64,000 nucleotides of DNA from Ottowia beijingensis (GTDB lineage Bacteria; Pseudomonadota; Gammaproteobacteria; Burkholderiales; Burkholderiaceae_C), in the NCBI RefSeq assembly GCF_013423955.1, contig NZ_JACCKX010000002.1, forward strand, positions 26,159-90,158, written 5' to 3'. The notes under the pieces are model-generated. The model was not told the DNA's origin, did no database searches, and saw only the letters and a program-made list of their open reading frames with translations. Positions 40,291-51,704 of this stretch are shown here, piece after piece (positions within the stretch are counted from its first letter, which is position 1; every line of letters starts with the position of its first letter). A program made the position numbers and the translations under genes.

Positions 40291-40955
40291 ATGTACCTGC
40301 CCCCTTACTTTGCCAGCCGCGACGCGCGCCTTGCCGCCCGCGTGATGCGCGAGCACCCGTTCGCCAGCCTGATCACCACCGACGACGAGGGCCTGCCCTT
40401 CGTCACGCACCTGCCGCTGCACTGCAGCCCCAGGCATCGCCCGATGGGGAAGACGCGGCGGGCTTCACGCTGCTCGGGCACGTGGCCCGGCCCAACCCGC
40501 AGTGGCGCCATCTGCAGGCGCGGCCGCGCGCGGTGGTCAGCTTTCTGGGGCCGCACGCCTACATGTCGCCGCAGGTGTACCCCGATCTGGCGCGCGTGCC
40601 GACGTGGAACTACGTCGCCGTGCACTGCACTGTGCAGGCCACCCTGCTGCCGCACAACGATGCGGCGGGCAAGGAGCGCCTGCTCAAATGCCTGATCGGC
40701 GACCACGAGCCGGCCTATGCCGCGCAATGGCGCGCGCTGGACGAAGAACTGGCGGGCAAGCTGCTGCAGGGCATCGTCGCGTTCGAGCTGACAGTGACCA
40801 GCTGGCAGTGCAAGCTCAAACTGAACCAGCACCGGAAAGAGTCGCACGCGGCGCTGCACAGCGCCTGTGCCCAGGGCATGCCGAACGAGCGCGCGCTGGC
40901 AGGCTGGATGGAGACACTGGGCATGACGGACCGCATCAACCAAGGAGGGAACTGA
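40291..40955 (+). CDS. PaiB-like FMN-binding split-barrel protein
   Basis: MYLPPYFASRDARLAARVMR, PFASLITTDDEGLPFVTHLP, VVSFLGPHAYMSPQVYPDLA, VPTWNYVAVHCTV and KLNQHRKESHAAL are the standard PaiB motifs. About 220 aa. One frame break near 40436. PaiB of Bacillus is called a negative regulator of sporulation and protease genes, but the fold is FMN/haem-binding and the role in proteobacteria is unclear. Confidence 0.88.
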
Positions 40956-40958
40956 GCC

Positions 40959-42752
<1,794 letters not shown>

Positions 42753-42761
42753 AGCCGTGCC

Positions 42762-43741
42762 ATGGCCCATGTCTACGTGTATTCCCCTTCCGGCGCTGTG
42801 CGCGACCGCGCGGCTTTCAAGCGCGGTGTGGCGCGGCTCAAGGCGCTGGGGCATGAGGTCGAGGTCGATCCCTCGGCACTGGCCAGCTGGCAGCGCTTTG
42901 CCGGCGACGACGACACGCGCCTGGCCGCCATCGGGCGGGCCGCGGCCAGCGGGGCCGATGTGGCGCTCATCTCGCGCGGCGGCTATGGGCTGACGCGCAT
43001 CCTGGAGCAGATTCCGTACAAGGCCATGGCCCGCGCCATCGAGCGCGGCACGCGCTTTGTCGGCTTCAGCGACTTTACGGTGGTGCAGCTGGCGCTGATG
43101 AAGAAGGCCGGCGCCGTCACCTGGGCCGGCCCGGCGGTGTGCGAGGGCTTCGGCGCCACCGATGCCGGCGACGCGGCCGAAGGCCATGGCGGGCTGGGCA
43201 GTGCGAACGGGCAGGGCGGCCCCGACGAGATCATGCTGGCCTGCTTCGACGACATGGTCAGCGGCAGCAGCGAAGGCACGGGCTGGCGCCTGCCCGCCGC
43301 GGACATCGCCGCGCTGAACGGCAAGGACGGCCTGGTGGCGCGCCAGGCGCCGCTGTGGGGCGGTAACCTGGCGATGGTGCTGTCGCTGCTGGGCACGCCG
43401 TGGTGGCCCGAGGTGAAGGGCGGCGTGCTGTTTCTGGAAGACGTGGGTGAGCACCCCTACCGCATCGAACGCATGCTGCTGCAATTGCTGCACGCCGGCG
43501 TGCTGGCGCGGCAGAAGCTGATCGTGCTCGGCCAGTTCACCGAATACAGCCTGAGCGTCCATGACAAGGGCTATTCGCTGGCCAAGGTCGTCGCGGAACT
43601 GCGCAGCCGGCTGAAGGTGCCCGTGCTCACGGGCCTGCCCTTCGGCCATGTGCCCACCAGGTGCTGCTGCCCGTGGGACTGCCGGTGGACGTGCTGGTGG
43701 AGGGCAGGGAAGCGCTGGTGCTGTGGGGGCACCAGCACTGA
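42762..43741 (+). CDS. ldcA: LD-carboxypeptidase (murein tetrapeptide carboxypeptidase)
   Basis: Cytoplasmic peptidase S66 that trims the terminal D-Ala of recycled murein tetrapeptides. MAHVYVYSPSGAVRDRAAFK, SRGGYGLTRIL, catalytic Ser in RFVGFSDFTVVQLA, Glu in GGVLFLEDVGEHPYRIER and His in GLPFGH. About 326 aa; one frame break near 43661 moves the end (LLPVGLPVDVLVEGREALVL) into another frame. Confidence 0.9.
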
Positions 43742-43777
43742 ACCGCAGCGCAGCCTGCCGCGGCCGGCCGCAGCCGA

Positions 43778-44137
43778 TCAGGCCCGGATCGTGGTGGGGC
43801 GCGACACCATGCCCCTGGGCAACATGCCCTCGAACATGGCCGACAGGCTGACCATGCGCGTGCGCGCCACCTGCTCGCCATGCAGGCCGGCGAGGGCGGC
43901 CATCAAGTCGGCGCGGGCGTACCACAGCGCCAGGGCATCGCCACCGGCACGAATGCGGCGGGCGACCTGCGGGTATTGCTGCGCGCCGGGATCGCCCAGC
44001 ATGTCCAGCATGGCCATGCGGATATCTTCCATCCGGTGCGCCAGGCGCTCCGCATCAGGCTCCTGCGGCCTGGACAAGCGGCCATACAGGGCAGACACCC
44101 ACCCGTGCTTGAACCATCTCATCGGTGTTGTTACCAT
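43778..44137 (-). CDS. Conserved hypothetical protein
   Basis: 119 aa, open throughout: MVTTPMRWFKHGWVSALYGR, LAHRMEDIRMAMLDMLGD, ARRIRAGGDALALWYARADL, TRMVSLSAMFEGMLPRG. Helical and soluble with no signal peptide. No family recognised. The codon pattern fits a real gene. It is convergent with ldcA (36 bp apart). Confidence 0.65.
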   Translation of the reverse strand: MVTTPMRWFKHGWVSALYGRLSRPQEPDAERLAHRMEDIRMAMLDMLGDPGAQQYPQVARRIRAGGDALALWYARADLMAALAGLHGEQVARTRMVSLSAMFEGMLPRGMVSRPTTIRA

Positions 44138-44381
44138 GAAGTTTCGTTAATAACCAACGGTTACGATCATAGCGAAGCGCTTGTGCTGACGCCACCCTGA
44201 CGCGGCGGACCAACCACGGATTCCGTGAAAAACAACGCGTTCGCCACCCTGGGCAGCATCATGCTTGGCCCCAAGGGCTGTCGGGTGCTATCATTTTGAG
44301 GCCAATTGCCCGCGGCGAGACAAGGGAATTCCTGCCAATGCAACGGCTTTACATGACCGCTCCCATCGGAAACCAGTCCAG

Positions 44382-45395
44382 ATGAACGTTCGCGCCACCA
44401 TGGTCTTCATCGACCTCACCGGCAGCACTGCCGCGTATGAAGCGCTCGGGAACGCCCAGGTGGCCGATGTCATCTCCAAGGTGACACAGTGGATCGGCCG
44501 TGTGTGCGAGGCCCATGAAGGGCGCACCGTGAAGTTTCTGGGCGATGGCGTGCTGGCGCAGTTCTCGCGCAGTGCCAAGGCTGTCGAATCGGCCATCTTC
44601 CTGCAGCAAAGCCACACCGAACGCCTGGAAAAATGGCCCGAGCCGCTGCGCATGCGCCTGAAGATCGGCATGGCCTCCGGCGACGTGGTGCAGCGCGACG
44701 ACGACGTGTATGGCGACCCGGTGAACCTGGCGGCACGCCTGTCCGACATGGCGGGTGCCAACGGCATCTGGGCAGACGAGGGCGTCATCGCCGAACTGCG
44801 CCAGGATCGCGAAGCGGCCGTCAAATCCGGCCACCTCGAACCCGGGGTGATGGACGCGGCGCGTTACCGCTCGCTGGGCATGATCAACGTGCGCGGATTG
44901 ACCGAGCCCCGGTCGATCTTCCAGATCGAGTGGAGCGAGGATGTCACGACAGACTTGATGACCGTGCGCGGCATGTTGCCCGAGGCGCAACGTGCGGGTG
45001 CCGGCAGTGGCGGCAGCATCGCACTGGCCTGGTTCGGCACGACCCGGGTGTTCACGGCCGCACAACTGCCGGTGTTCATCGGGCGCATTCCGGACAGCGG
45101 CTTTGTCGTGAAGGACCAGCGGGTGTCGCGCAGCCACGCGCGCCTGGAGTTCATCAACGGTGCCTTCGTGCTGACCGACCTGAGCAGCTTCGGCACCTGG
45201 GTGCGTTTCAGCGAGAACCCCGACGCCGAAGTCCAGCTGCGGCGCAACGACTGCGTTCTGCACTCGACCGGCGAGATCGCACTGGGTGCGTCTTTCAGCG
45301 ACTTCAGCGCGCCAGTGGTGGCGTTCAACGTCAGCTCCGGCGATTCAGCAGGCCAGGGGCCGTATCTGTTCGATGACGCGAGCGCAGCAATTTAG
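44382..45395 (+). CDS. Class III nucleotide cyclase with C-terminal FHA domain
   Basis: 337 aa from MNVRATMVFIDLTGSTAAYE. Cyclase domain (~1-170): first metal Asp in FIDLTGST, second in TVKFLGDGVLAQFSR, and transition-state Asn/Arg in YGDPVNLAARLSDMAGANGI. C-terminal FHA domain (~225-310): FIGRIPDSGFVVKDQRVSRS, HARLEF, LTDLSSFGTWVRF, which binds phosphothreonine peptides. It likely makes cAMP under control of a Ser/Thr-phosphorylated partner; no kinase is in the window. No membrane segment. Confidence 0.88.
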   Translation: MNVRATMVFIDLTGSTAAYEALGNAQVADVISKVTQWIGRVCEAHEGRTVKFLGDGVLAQFSRSAKAVESAIFLQQSHTERLEKWPEPLRMRLKIGMASGDVVQRDDDVYGDPVNLAARLSDMAGANGIWADEGVIAELRQDREAAVKSGHLEPGVMDAARYRSLGMINVRGLTEPRSIFQIEWSEDVTTDLMTVRGMLPEAQRAGAGSGGSIALAWFGTTRVFTAAQLPVFIGRIPDSGFVVKDQRVSRSHARLEFINGAFVLTDLSSFGTWVRFSENPDAEVQLRRNDCVLHSTGEIALGASFSDFSAPVVAFNVSSGDSAGQGPYLFDDASAAI

Positions 45396-45458
45396 GTAGA
45401 GACCCAGATTGATCCTGCTTCACCTCGTTTATTATTAACATAATGCACATCGTATGAA

Positions 45459-45695
45459 GTGAAGCCACCGCGTCGGCCACCCGGCCACGTGGTGCAAAGC
45501 CGCGTCGAGCGAAGCCGCAAGCTGCGCGCCATGTACCGATCACTCGGCGGGTCGCGGGCCGACTGCGCGAAGCATCTTCACGTCACCGAGCGGTGTTTAC
45601 GTAACCGGGAAGCTGGTCGCCACGCCATCCCGTTCGCGGCCTTCCGGCTGCTGCGCATCAGCTTAGTGCTTAGTGGTCTGCGCGCCGTCCGGCAA
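45459..45695 (+). pseudogene. Possible remnant of a small helix-turn-helix protein
   Basis: From a GTG at 45459: RVERSRKLRAMYRSLGGSRA, then DCAKHLHVTERCLRNREAGR and HAIPFAAFRLLRISL. The HVTERxxRNxEAGR...PFAAFRLLR pattern resembles small phage-type regulators with a helix-turn-helix. The frame then runs antisense into the ankyrin gene, so the end is missing. AT-rich TTTATTATTAACATAATGC just upstream could be a promoter. Low confidence. Confidence 0.3.
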
Positions 45696-46367
45696 TCACC
45701 ACTGTCCGCGCGGCCCTTGCTTCTGCTGCGACCAGCGCAGCGCCGTTTCCATCAGTTCCACCGAATCGCGGCGCTCGGCGCGGCGGGCGAAGTCGAGGGC
45801 GCTCAAACCTTTCTGGTTGCGCATGTGGATGTCGGCGCCGGCTTCGATGAGCAGTTTGACGGCTTCCGGCGTGCCGTACGACGCGGCCATCATCAGCGGC
45901 GTGGTGCCGTTGGGCGATTGAGCGTCGATGAAGGCGTGCTCTTCGAGCAGCAGGCGCATGATGTCCAGATGACCGCCGGTGGCGGCGTAATGCAGCGGTG
46001 TCCAGCCGGGTTTGTTGACGTCGGCATCCCTGGCGATCAGCTGCCGCGCCAGATCGAGGTGGCCCTTCAGCGCGGCCATCATCAGCGGGCTTTCGTCCGT
46101 GGCGTTGCGGGTTTCGGGTTTCAGCCGCGGCGAATCGATCAGCAGCCTGGCCACACGCAGCGAGCCTTCCTGCAGCGCCATGTACAGGCCCGGCACGCCC
46201 TTTTCGTCCTTGGTGTTGGGGTCGACCCCGCTGGCCAGCAGGCTGCGCATGGCGACGTCGTTGTCCTGCTTGATGGCGCGGAAGAAGGCGCCGGAATCGG
46301 CCAGGGCGGCGACGGTGAACAGGCCGAATGCGACGGCAGTGATGCTCTTGCGGACGTTGCGGATCAT
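45696..46367 (-). CDS. Ankyrin-repeat protein, exported
   Basis: 223 aa, intact. Signal peptide MIRNVRKSITAVAFGLFTVA ALAD, then about five ankyrin repeats: FFRAIKQDNDVAMRSLLASG, PGLYMALQEGSLRVARLLI, SPLMMAALKGHLDLARQLIA, TPLHYAATGGHLDIMRLLLE and TPLMMAASYGTPEAVKLLIE. Probably a periplasmic protein-binding scaffold. Its ATG overlaps the tatD stop (4 bases), so it is coupled to tatD. Confidence 0.9.
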   Translation of the reverse strand: MIRNVRKSITAVAFGLFTVAALADSGAFFRAIKQDNDVAMRSLLASGVDPNTKDEKGVPGLYMALQEGSLRVARLLIDSPRLKPETRNATDESPLMMAALKGHLDLARQLIARDADVNKPGWTPLHYAATGGHLDIMRLLLEEHAFIDAQSPNGTTPLMMAASYGTPEAVKLLIEAGADIHMRNQKGLSALDFARRAERRDSVELMETALRWSQQKQGPRGQW

Positions 46368-47170
46368 GATGAAACCCTCGGAAACAAGCGGGTGAAATTG
46401 GCGCTGGTGATCTCGCCGATGCGTTCGACCGTGGTGCCGCGCAGCTCGGCCAGGCGCGCAGCCACGTGCGGCACGTAGGCCGGCGTGTTGACCTTGCCGC
46501 GGTAAGGCACCGGCGCCAGGTAGGGTGCGTCGGTTTCGATCAGCAGGCGATCATCGGGCACCAGCGCGGCCACCTCGTGCAGTTCGCGGGCGTTCTTGAA
46601 GGTGACGATGCCCGACAGCGACACGTAGAAGCCCAGGTCCAGCGCGGCGCGGGCCACCTCGCGCGTTTCGGTGAAGCAATGAAACACGCCGCCGGCACTG
46701 CCGGGGCCGCCCTCCTCGCCCTCTTCCTTCAGGATGCCGAGCGTGTCTTCGGACGCCGCGCGCGTGTGTATGACCAGCGGCACGCCGGCCTGCCGTGCGG
46801 CGCGGATGTGGGTGCGGAAACGCTCGCGCTGCCATGCCAGGTCGGCAATGCTGCGGCCGCCCTTGCGCTCTTCCATCTGGTAGTAATCCAGGCCGGTCTC
46901 GCCCACCGCCACCACGCGCGGCAGGCGGGTGGCGGCCACCAGTTCATCGACGCTCGGCTCGTGCACGTCCTCGCTGTCGGGGTGCACGCCGGCCGTGGCC
47001 CAGAAGTTGTCGTAGCGCGCGGCCAGCGCCTGCACCGACGGAAACTCCTCCATCGTGGTGCTGATGCACAAGGCGCGCGTGACTTGCGCAGCGGCCATGG
47101 CGGCGCGCAGTCCGGCCATGTCGCCCGCCAGTTCGGGGAATGTCAGGTGGCAGTGGGAATCGGTGAACAT
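46364..47170 (-). CDS. tatD: TatD-family metal-dependent deoxyribonuclease
   Basis: About 268 aa from MFTDSHCHLTFPELAGDMAG. Metal ligands in DSHCH, VAVGETGLDYYQMEERKGG, VPLVIHTRAASEDTL, GGVFHCFTETREVARAALDL and LLIETDAPYLAPVPYRG, the full TatD set. 3'-5' exonuclease acting in DNA repair or quality control. Start taken at the ATG just before FTDSHCH, four codons into the open frame. Intact. Confidence 0.93.
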   Translation of the reverse strand: MFTDSHCHLTFPELAGDMAGLRAAMAAAQVTRALCISTTMEEFPSVQALAARYDNFWATAGVHPDSEDVHEPSVDELVAATRLPRVVAVGETGLDYYQMEERKGGRSIADLAWQRERFRTHIRAARQAGVPLVIHTRAASEDTLGILKEEGEEGGPGSAGGVFHCFTETREVARAALDLGFYVSLSGIVTFKNARELHEVAALVPDDRLLIETDAPYLAPVPYRGKVNTPAYVPHVAARLAELRGTTVERIGEITSANFTRLFPRVSS

Positions 47171-47294
47171 GCACAAGGCCAAGCGGCCGAACCCGTCGGC
47201 GCGCTGGCAGAAAAATGACTGATTTCGATGCTAGCACCGCCCATGCAGGCGCGCTGTCGGCGCGAGCCGCGTCCGGCCGGCCGCAGCCCCCGCG

Positions 47295-47672
47295 TCAGAT
47301 GGTCTGCGTCGGTCGGTCCGAGCTCAGTGCGGAGCCGAGAATCTGCTCGATCTTGACCTTGAGCTGCTCCGACTTCTCGTCTTTCGGAAAGCGGATGCCC
47401 ACGCCCTGCGTGCGGTTGCCGGTCGCGCGCGCCGGGGTGATCCAGGCCACCTTGCCGGCCACCGGGTAGCGCTGCGGGTCGTCCGGCAGCGTGATCAGCA
47501 CGTACACGTCGTCGCCCAGTTTGTGATCGCGCGCCGAGGGAATGAAGATGCCCCCTTCCGCGAACATCGGGATGTAGGCTGCGTACAGCGCCGCCTTTTC
47601 CTTGATCGCCAGCTGGATGACGCTGGGTCGGGGCGTGGACAGGGCGGCGTTCTGGCTCGGGCTGGTGGACAT
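47295..47672 (-). CDS. pilZ: PilZ-domain type IV pilus protein
   Basis: 125 aa, intact. MSTSPSQNAALSTPRPSVIQ, LAIKEKAALYAAYIPMFAEG, GIFIPSARDHKLGDDVYVLI, YPVAGKVAWITPARATGNRT and QGVGIRFPKD match the PilZ protein encoded between holB and tatD in many proteobacteria. It is required for pilus assembly. The N-terminal RxxxR motif for c-di-GMP is not evident, as in other true PilZ proteins. Confidence 0.9.
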   Translation of the reverse strand: MSTSPSQNAALSTPRPSVIQLAIKEKAALYAAYIPMFAEGGIFIPSARDHKLGDDVYVLITLPDDPQRYPVAGKVAWITPARATGNRTQGVGIRFPKDEKSEQLKVKIEQILGSALSSDRPTQTI

Positions 47673-47689
47673 GACGGTGCAAAAGGGGT

Positions 47690-48689
47690 TCAGCGACGCG
47701 AGTTTAGGGCCTGCCGTGCACTGCTGACCAGGAATTCTGTCGCCAAACCGGGGTTTAAGGGATGTTCGGCGGTGCGTGTCGACTGCGCCAGCTGCTGCCA
47801 CCACTTGGTGAGCGCGCCCACGGGCAGCGGCCGCTCGGGCAGATCGGCGCGGTCGAAGAAGCGCGGCGCGGCACCCACCTGCAACGCCAGCAGGTCGTGG
47901 CACAGCTTCTGCAGCCGTGCCACGGCTTCGGGCAGTGGCAGATCGGCCAGCGCGCTGGCCTCGCCCTGCGCCAGTGCCCGTGGCAGCAGTGCCCAGCGGC
48001 GCGCGCTGTCCTTGCCCTGCGCCAGCGCCAGGGCTTCGGCCGGCCGCCCGCCGCCGGCGCGCAGCAGGGCGGCGCCCTCCCGGCCGCGATGCCCTGCGCG
48101 CTCAGCCACGGCAGCGCCTCGTCCGCGTCCGGCCACAGCAGGGTGTGGCCCAGGCAGCGGCTGCGAATGGTGGGCAGCAGCAGGTGCGCCGCGTCGGTGG
48201 CCAGCACGAAGCGCACGTCGCCCGGCGGCTCTTCCAGCGTCTTGAGCAGGGCGTTGGCGGTGACCTGGTTCATGCGCTCGGCCGGGTACACCAGCACCGC
48301 CCCGCGCGCGCGCCCGCTGGTGCGCTGGGCGAATTCGATGGCGTCGCGCATGGCATCGACACGGATCTCCTTGCTGGGCTTGCGCTTCTTGTCGTCAATG
48401 TCGGATTGCGCCTTTTCGGGCAGCGGCCAGCCGCGCGCAATCATGTCGGTCTCGGGCATCAGCACCACCAGGTCGGGGTGCGTGTGCACGTCGATGCCGT
48501 GGCAGCTGGCGCACTTGCCGCACGCGCCCTGGGGCGTGGGGGCATCGCACAGCCAGGCGCGCACCAGGGCTTCAGCCAGTTCGAACTGGCCCAGACCCGA
48601 CGGGCCCTGCAGCAGCCAGGCGTGGCCGCGCTGGGCCAGCAGGCTTTCCAGCTGGCGCGCAATCCAGGGGCCGGCGCGCTCACAGCCAT
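47690..48689 (-). CDS. holB: DNA polymerase III subunit delta'
   Basis: Clamp-loader subunit, ~333 aa. After MAVSAPA and a one-base C deficit near 48670 it reads [40 protein letters not shown], zinc fingers [40 protein letters not shown] and the sensor [14 protein letters not shown] second frame break near 48080 leads into [20 protein letters not shown] and ends ARQALNSRR. The start overlaps the end of tmk by 10 bases. Confidence 0.88.
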
Positions 48690-49352
48690 CCCCTGCCCTG
48701 CACCGCCGCCTGCACGTCGCGCCACACGGCGTCGCGCGGCTGATCGGCGTCGATGCGGGCGAAGCGCGCGGGCCTCGCCGGCGCGGCGGGCGTAGCCGGC
48801 GCGCACGGCGTCGAAGAAGGCGGCCGGTTGCGCCTCGAACTTGTCGGGCACACGCGCGCCCACCAGGCGCTCGGCGGCCACGGCGGGTGGCAGATCGAAC
48901 CAGATGGTCAGATCGGGCTGCAGCAGCGGTTTATGGGTCAAATCGGCCTCCAGCTCCCGTGTATCCTGCACCAGAAGCTCCAATTTTGATAGCGACTGCC
49001 AGTCGAGCCCGCGCCCGCCGCCCTGGTAGGCAAAGGTCGCGTCGGTGAAGCGGTCGCACAGCACCGCGTCGCCGCGTGTCAGCGCCGGGGCGATGACCTG
49101 GCGGATGTGGTCGCGCCGGGCGGCGAACATCAGCAGCGCCTCGGTCAGCGCGTCCATGGGCTGGTGCAGCGCCAGCGCGCGGATCTGCTCGGCCAGCGGC
49201 GTGCCGCCGGGCTCGCGCGTCAGCACCACGGTGCGGCCGGTAGCGCGCAGGGCGTCGGCCAGCGCGTCGATGTGGGTCGACTTGCCGGCACCGTCGATGC
49301 CCTCGAAGCTGATGAACAGGCCCGTCTGCGCCATCGTCGCCATCGCCGCCAT
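48680..49352 (-). CDS. tmk: Thymidylate kinase, with an internal repeat-derived insertion
   Basis: Phosphorylates dTMP to dTDP. P-loop [75 protein letters not shown]. Between LDW and QPDLT the protein has [24 protein letters not shown], encoded by palindromic repeat R5; normal Tmk is shorter there. A frame break near 48770 separates [11 protein letters not shown] from the end VQGRGWL. About 224 aa. The start overlaps the mltG stop (TGATG). Confidence 0.88.
48936..48993 (+). repeat. Palindromic repeat R5, inside tmk
   Basis: GGTCAAATCGGCCTCCAGCT at one end and AGCTCCAATTTTGATAGC at the other; the inner arms are less perfect than in other copies. It is in frame with tmk and adds about 20 residues. 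Confidence 0.65.
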
Positions 49353-50379
49353 CAGTTGCCGCTGGCGGCCGGAGCCGGGGCGGGCGCGCCGCCGCCGCGC
49401 TGGTACTTGTTGACCGCACGGTTGTGGTCCTGCAGCGATTCGCTGAACTTGCTGCTGCCGTCGCCGCGCGCCACGAAGTACAGCGACTTGGTCTGCGCCG
49501 GCTGCACCGCCGCCATCAGCGAGGCCTTGCCGGGCATGGCAATCGGCGTAGGCGGCAGGCCGGCGCGGGTGTAGGTGTTGAAGGGCGTGTCGGCGGTCAG
49601 GTGGCTGCGGCGCAGGTTGCCGTCGAACGCATCGCCCAGGCCGTAGATCACGGTCGGGTCGGTCTGCAGCCGCATGCCGATGCGCAGGCGGTTGATGAAC
49701 ACACCGGCGATCTCGGGCCGGTCGCCGGCCTGGCCGGTTTCCTTCTCGACGATGCTGGCCAGGATCAGCGCCTCGTCGGGCGACTTCAGCGGCAGGCCGG
49801 GCGCGCGCGCGTCCCAGGCGGCCTGCAGGCGCCGGTCCATCAACTGCAGCGACTGGCGCAGCACGTCCACATCGCTGGCGTTCTTGAAGTAGTGGAAGGT
49901 GTCGGGGAAGAAGCGCCCTCGGGTGCCACGCCCGGCTTGCCCAGCGCCTTCATGATCTCGGCCGGCGCCATGCCTTGCGTGTCGTGCCGCAGATGCTCGG
50001 CTTTGGAGAGCGCGTCTCGGAACTGCTTGAACGTCCAGCCTTCCACCAGCGTCACCGTCAGCACGATGCGGTCGCCGCGCACCAGCTTGCCCAGCAGGTC
50101 GCCCGGCGTCATGCCGCGCGTGACGGCGTAGTCGCCGGGCTTGATGGTCTGCTCGCCCACCGCGAAGCGGAAGAACGCGTGCAGCAGATCGGCGTTGGTG
50201 CGCACGCCGCCTTCCACCGCCTTGGCGGCGGCGGTGCGCAGCGAGGCGCCCTGCGGCACGCTGATCTCGACCTTCTCGGCCGCCAGCGGCAGCGGCTGCT
50301 GCGTCCACCACCAGGCCCAGCCGCCGGCCGCCAGGGCCAGCGCCAGCAGCAATGCCAGCAATTTGAATAGGGTTCGCAC
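49352..50379 (-). CDS. mltG: Endolytic murein transglycosylase
   Basis: Inner-membrane YceG/MltG that cuts nascent peptidoglycan strands. Start probably GTG at 50379: [20 protein letters not shown] is the membrane anchor, then [60 protein letters not shown], catalytic Glu in [40 protein letters not shown] and [20 protein letters not shown]. About 342 aa. One frame break near 49920 (C-run). Overlaps tmk. Confidence 0.92.
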
Positions 50380-50426
50380 GGGGCTATGAACGTCCTGAAA
50401 ACGAGCCGGCCATGATAATTCAGCCC

Positions 50427-51381
50427 ATGTCCGAGTCCGTATCTGCCTTCCCGCCGTCGCCGCATCGAACGGCATCGCCCCCTGTCCCACCTGGGCGTCA
50501 TCCGCGCCCGGGGCGAAGACGCCGCCACCTTCCTGCAGGGCCAACTGACGCAGGACGTGGTGCTGATGAAGCAGGGCGAGGCGCGCCTGGCCGCCTTCTG
50601 CAGCGCCAAGGGCCGCATGCTGGCCAGCTTTCAGGTGCTGAAGACCGCGCCCGACGAACTGCTGCTGGTGACCAGCGCCGACACCCTGCCCGCCACGCTC
50701 AAGCGCCTGTCGATGTTCGTGCTGCGCGCCAGGCTCAAGCTGAGCGACGCGACCGGGGATTACGCGGTCTGGGGGCAACTCGGCGAAACTCCTGATTTGA
50801 TAGCTGCCAGCGCCGATGGGGCGGGCGCTGAGGCCCAAAACGATGCCGAAAAACCAGCGCACCGCATCGCCCTGCCCGCCGCAGGCGGCGTGGCACGCAC
50901 GCTGTGGTTGGCGCCCGCCGGCAGCGCCCTGCCCGCCGGCGTGGCGCCCCTGACCGAAGCCGACTGGCTGCTGGCCGAGGTGCTGGCCGGCGTGGCGCGC
51001 ATCACGCCGCCGGTGGTCGAGGCCTTCGTGCCGCAGATGCTGAACTACGAAAGCGTGGGCGGCGTGAACTTCAAGAAAGGCTGCTACCCCGGCCAGGAAG
51101 TGGTGGCGCGCAGCCAGTTCCGCGGCGCCATCAAGCGGCGTGCCTACGTCGGCCACGTGGCGGGTGCGGCGCAGGCAGGGCAGGAGGTGTTCTCGGCGGC
51201 CGACCCCGATCAGCCCGTGGGCCAGATTGCGCAAGCCGCCGCGGCAGACGACGCTGCAGCGGTGATCGCCGTGCTGCAGGTGGCCGAGGTGGCGGCTGGC
51301 GCCGCACTGCACGTCGGCAGCGCCATCGGCCCGGCGCTGACGGGGCTGGCGATTCCGTACCCGCTCGCGGAAGACATCTGA
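50427..51381 (+). CDS. ygfZ: YgfZ/GcvT-domain protein, Fe-S cluster assembly factor
   Basis: Folate-dependent protein supporting certain Fe-S enzymes. MSESVSAFP, a short mis-framed stretch (50450-50500), then RGEDAATFLQGQLTQDVVLM, AFCSAKGRMLASFQVLKTA, and the signature FKKGCYPGQEVVARSQFRGA. About 318 aa. The segment GETPDLIAASADGAGAEAQN is encoded by palindromic repeat R6 and looks like an insertion compared with relatives. Divergent from mltG (47 bp). Confidence 0.9.
50790..50845 (-). repeat. Palindromic repeat R6, inside ygfZ
   Basis: Plus strand TCCTGATTTGATAGCTGCC, arms AGCGCCGA / GCGGGCGCT, then GAGGCCCAAAA. Read in frame by ygfZ. Confidence 0.7.
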
Positions 51382-51704
51382 GCATTTGCTGAAAACCCCG
51401 GCGCGAGAGGCTCTGGCCCGCGACCTGGAAGCGCTGCAACGGCGCACTTTCAAGCGTCGCCACCCACAAGCGCGGCCGCTCGCCGGCGTGATAAAATCAC
51501 ACCGCCGCCTGTTGCGATAGGCGCGCCCCATGTGGCGCGTTACGCTCAGGCGCCAAGGGCGAACCACCAAGCCGGCTGCCGTGCCCGCAAGCGGCATGGG
51601 CAGCCGGCGCCCTCCAACACGACAGGAACGCACCGTGCGCATCTCACCCCCTGGCATCGCACTATCACCCGGCATGTGTCCCGGACATTGCCCGCAACCG
51701 CGCC
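51382..51704. other. Intergenic region between ygfZ and the DUF11 protein gene
   Basis: 323 bp with no convincing gene. It holds a GTGATAAAATCAC inverted repeat at ~51488-51500, which could be an operator or -10 region, and a short hairpin CGCGCC...GGCGCG at ~51521-51539. The 5' end of the DUF11 gene may lie here in a broken frame. Confidence 0.4.

Noticed and set aside
44275..44300. A possible thirteenth palindromic repeat (GCTATCATTTTGAGGCCAATT)
   Set aside because: It has pieces of both ends but no inverted arms; too short to call.
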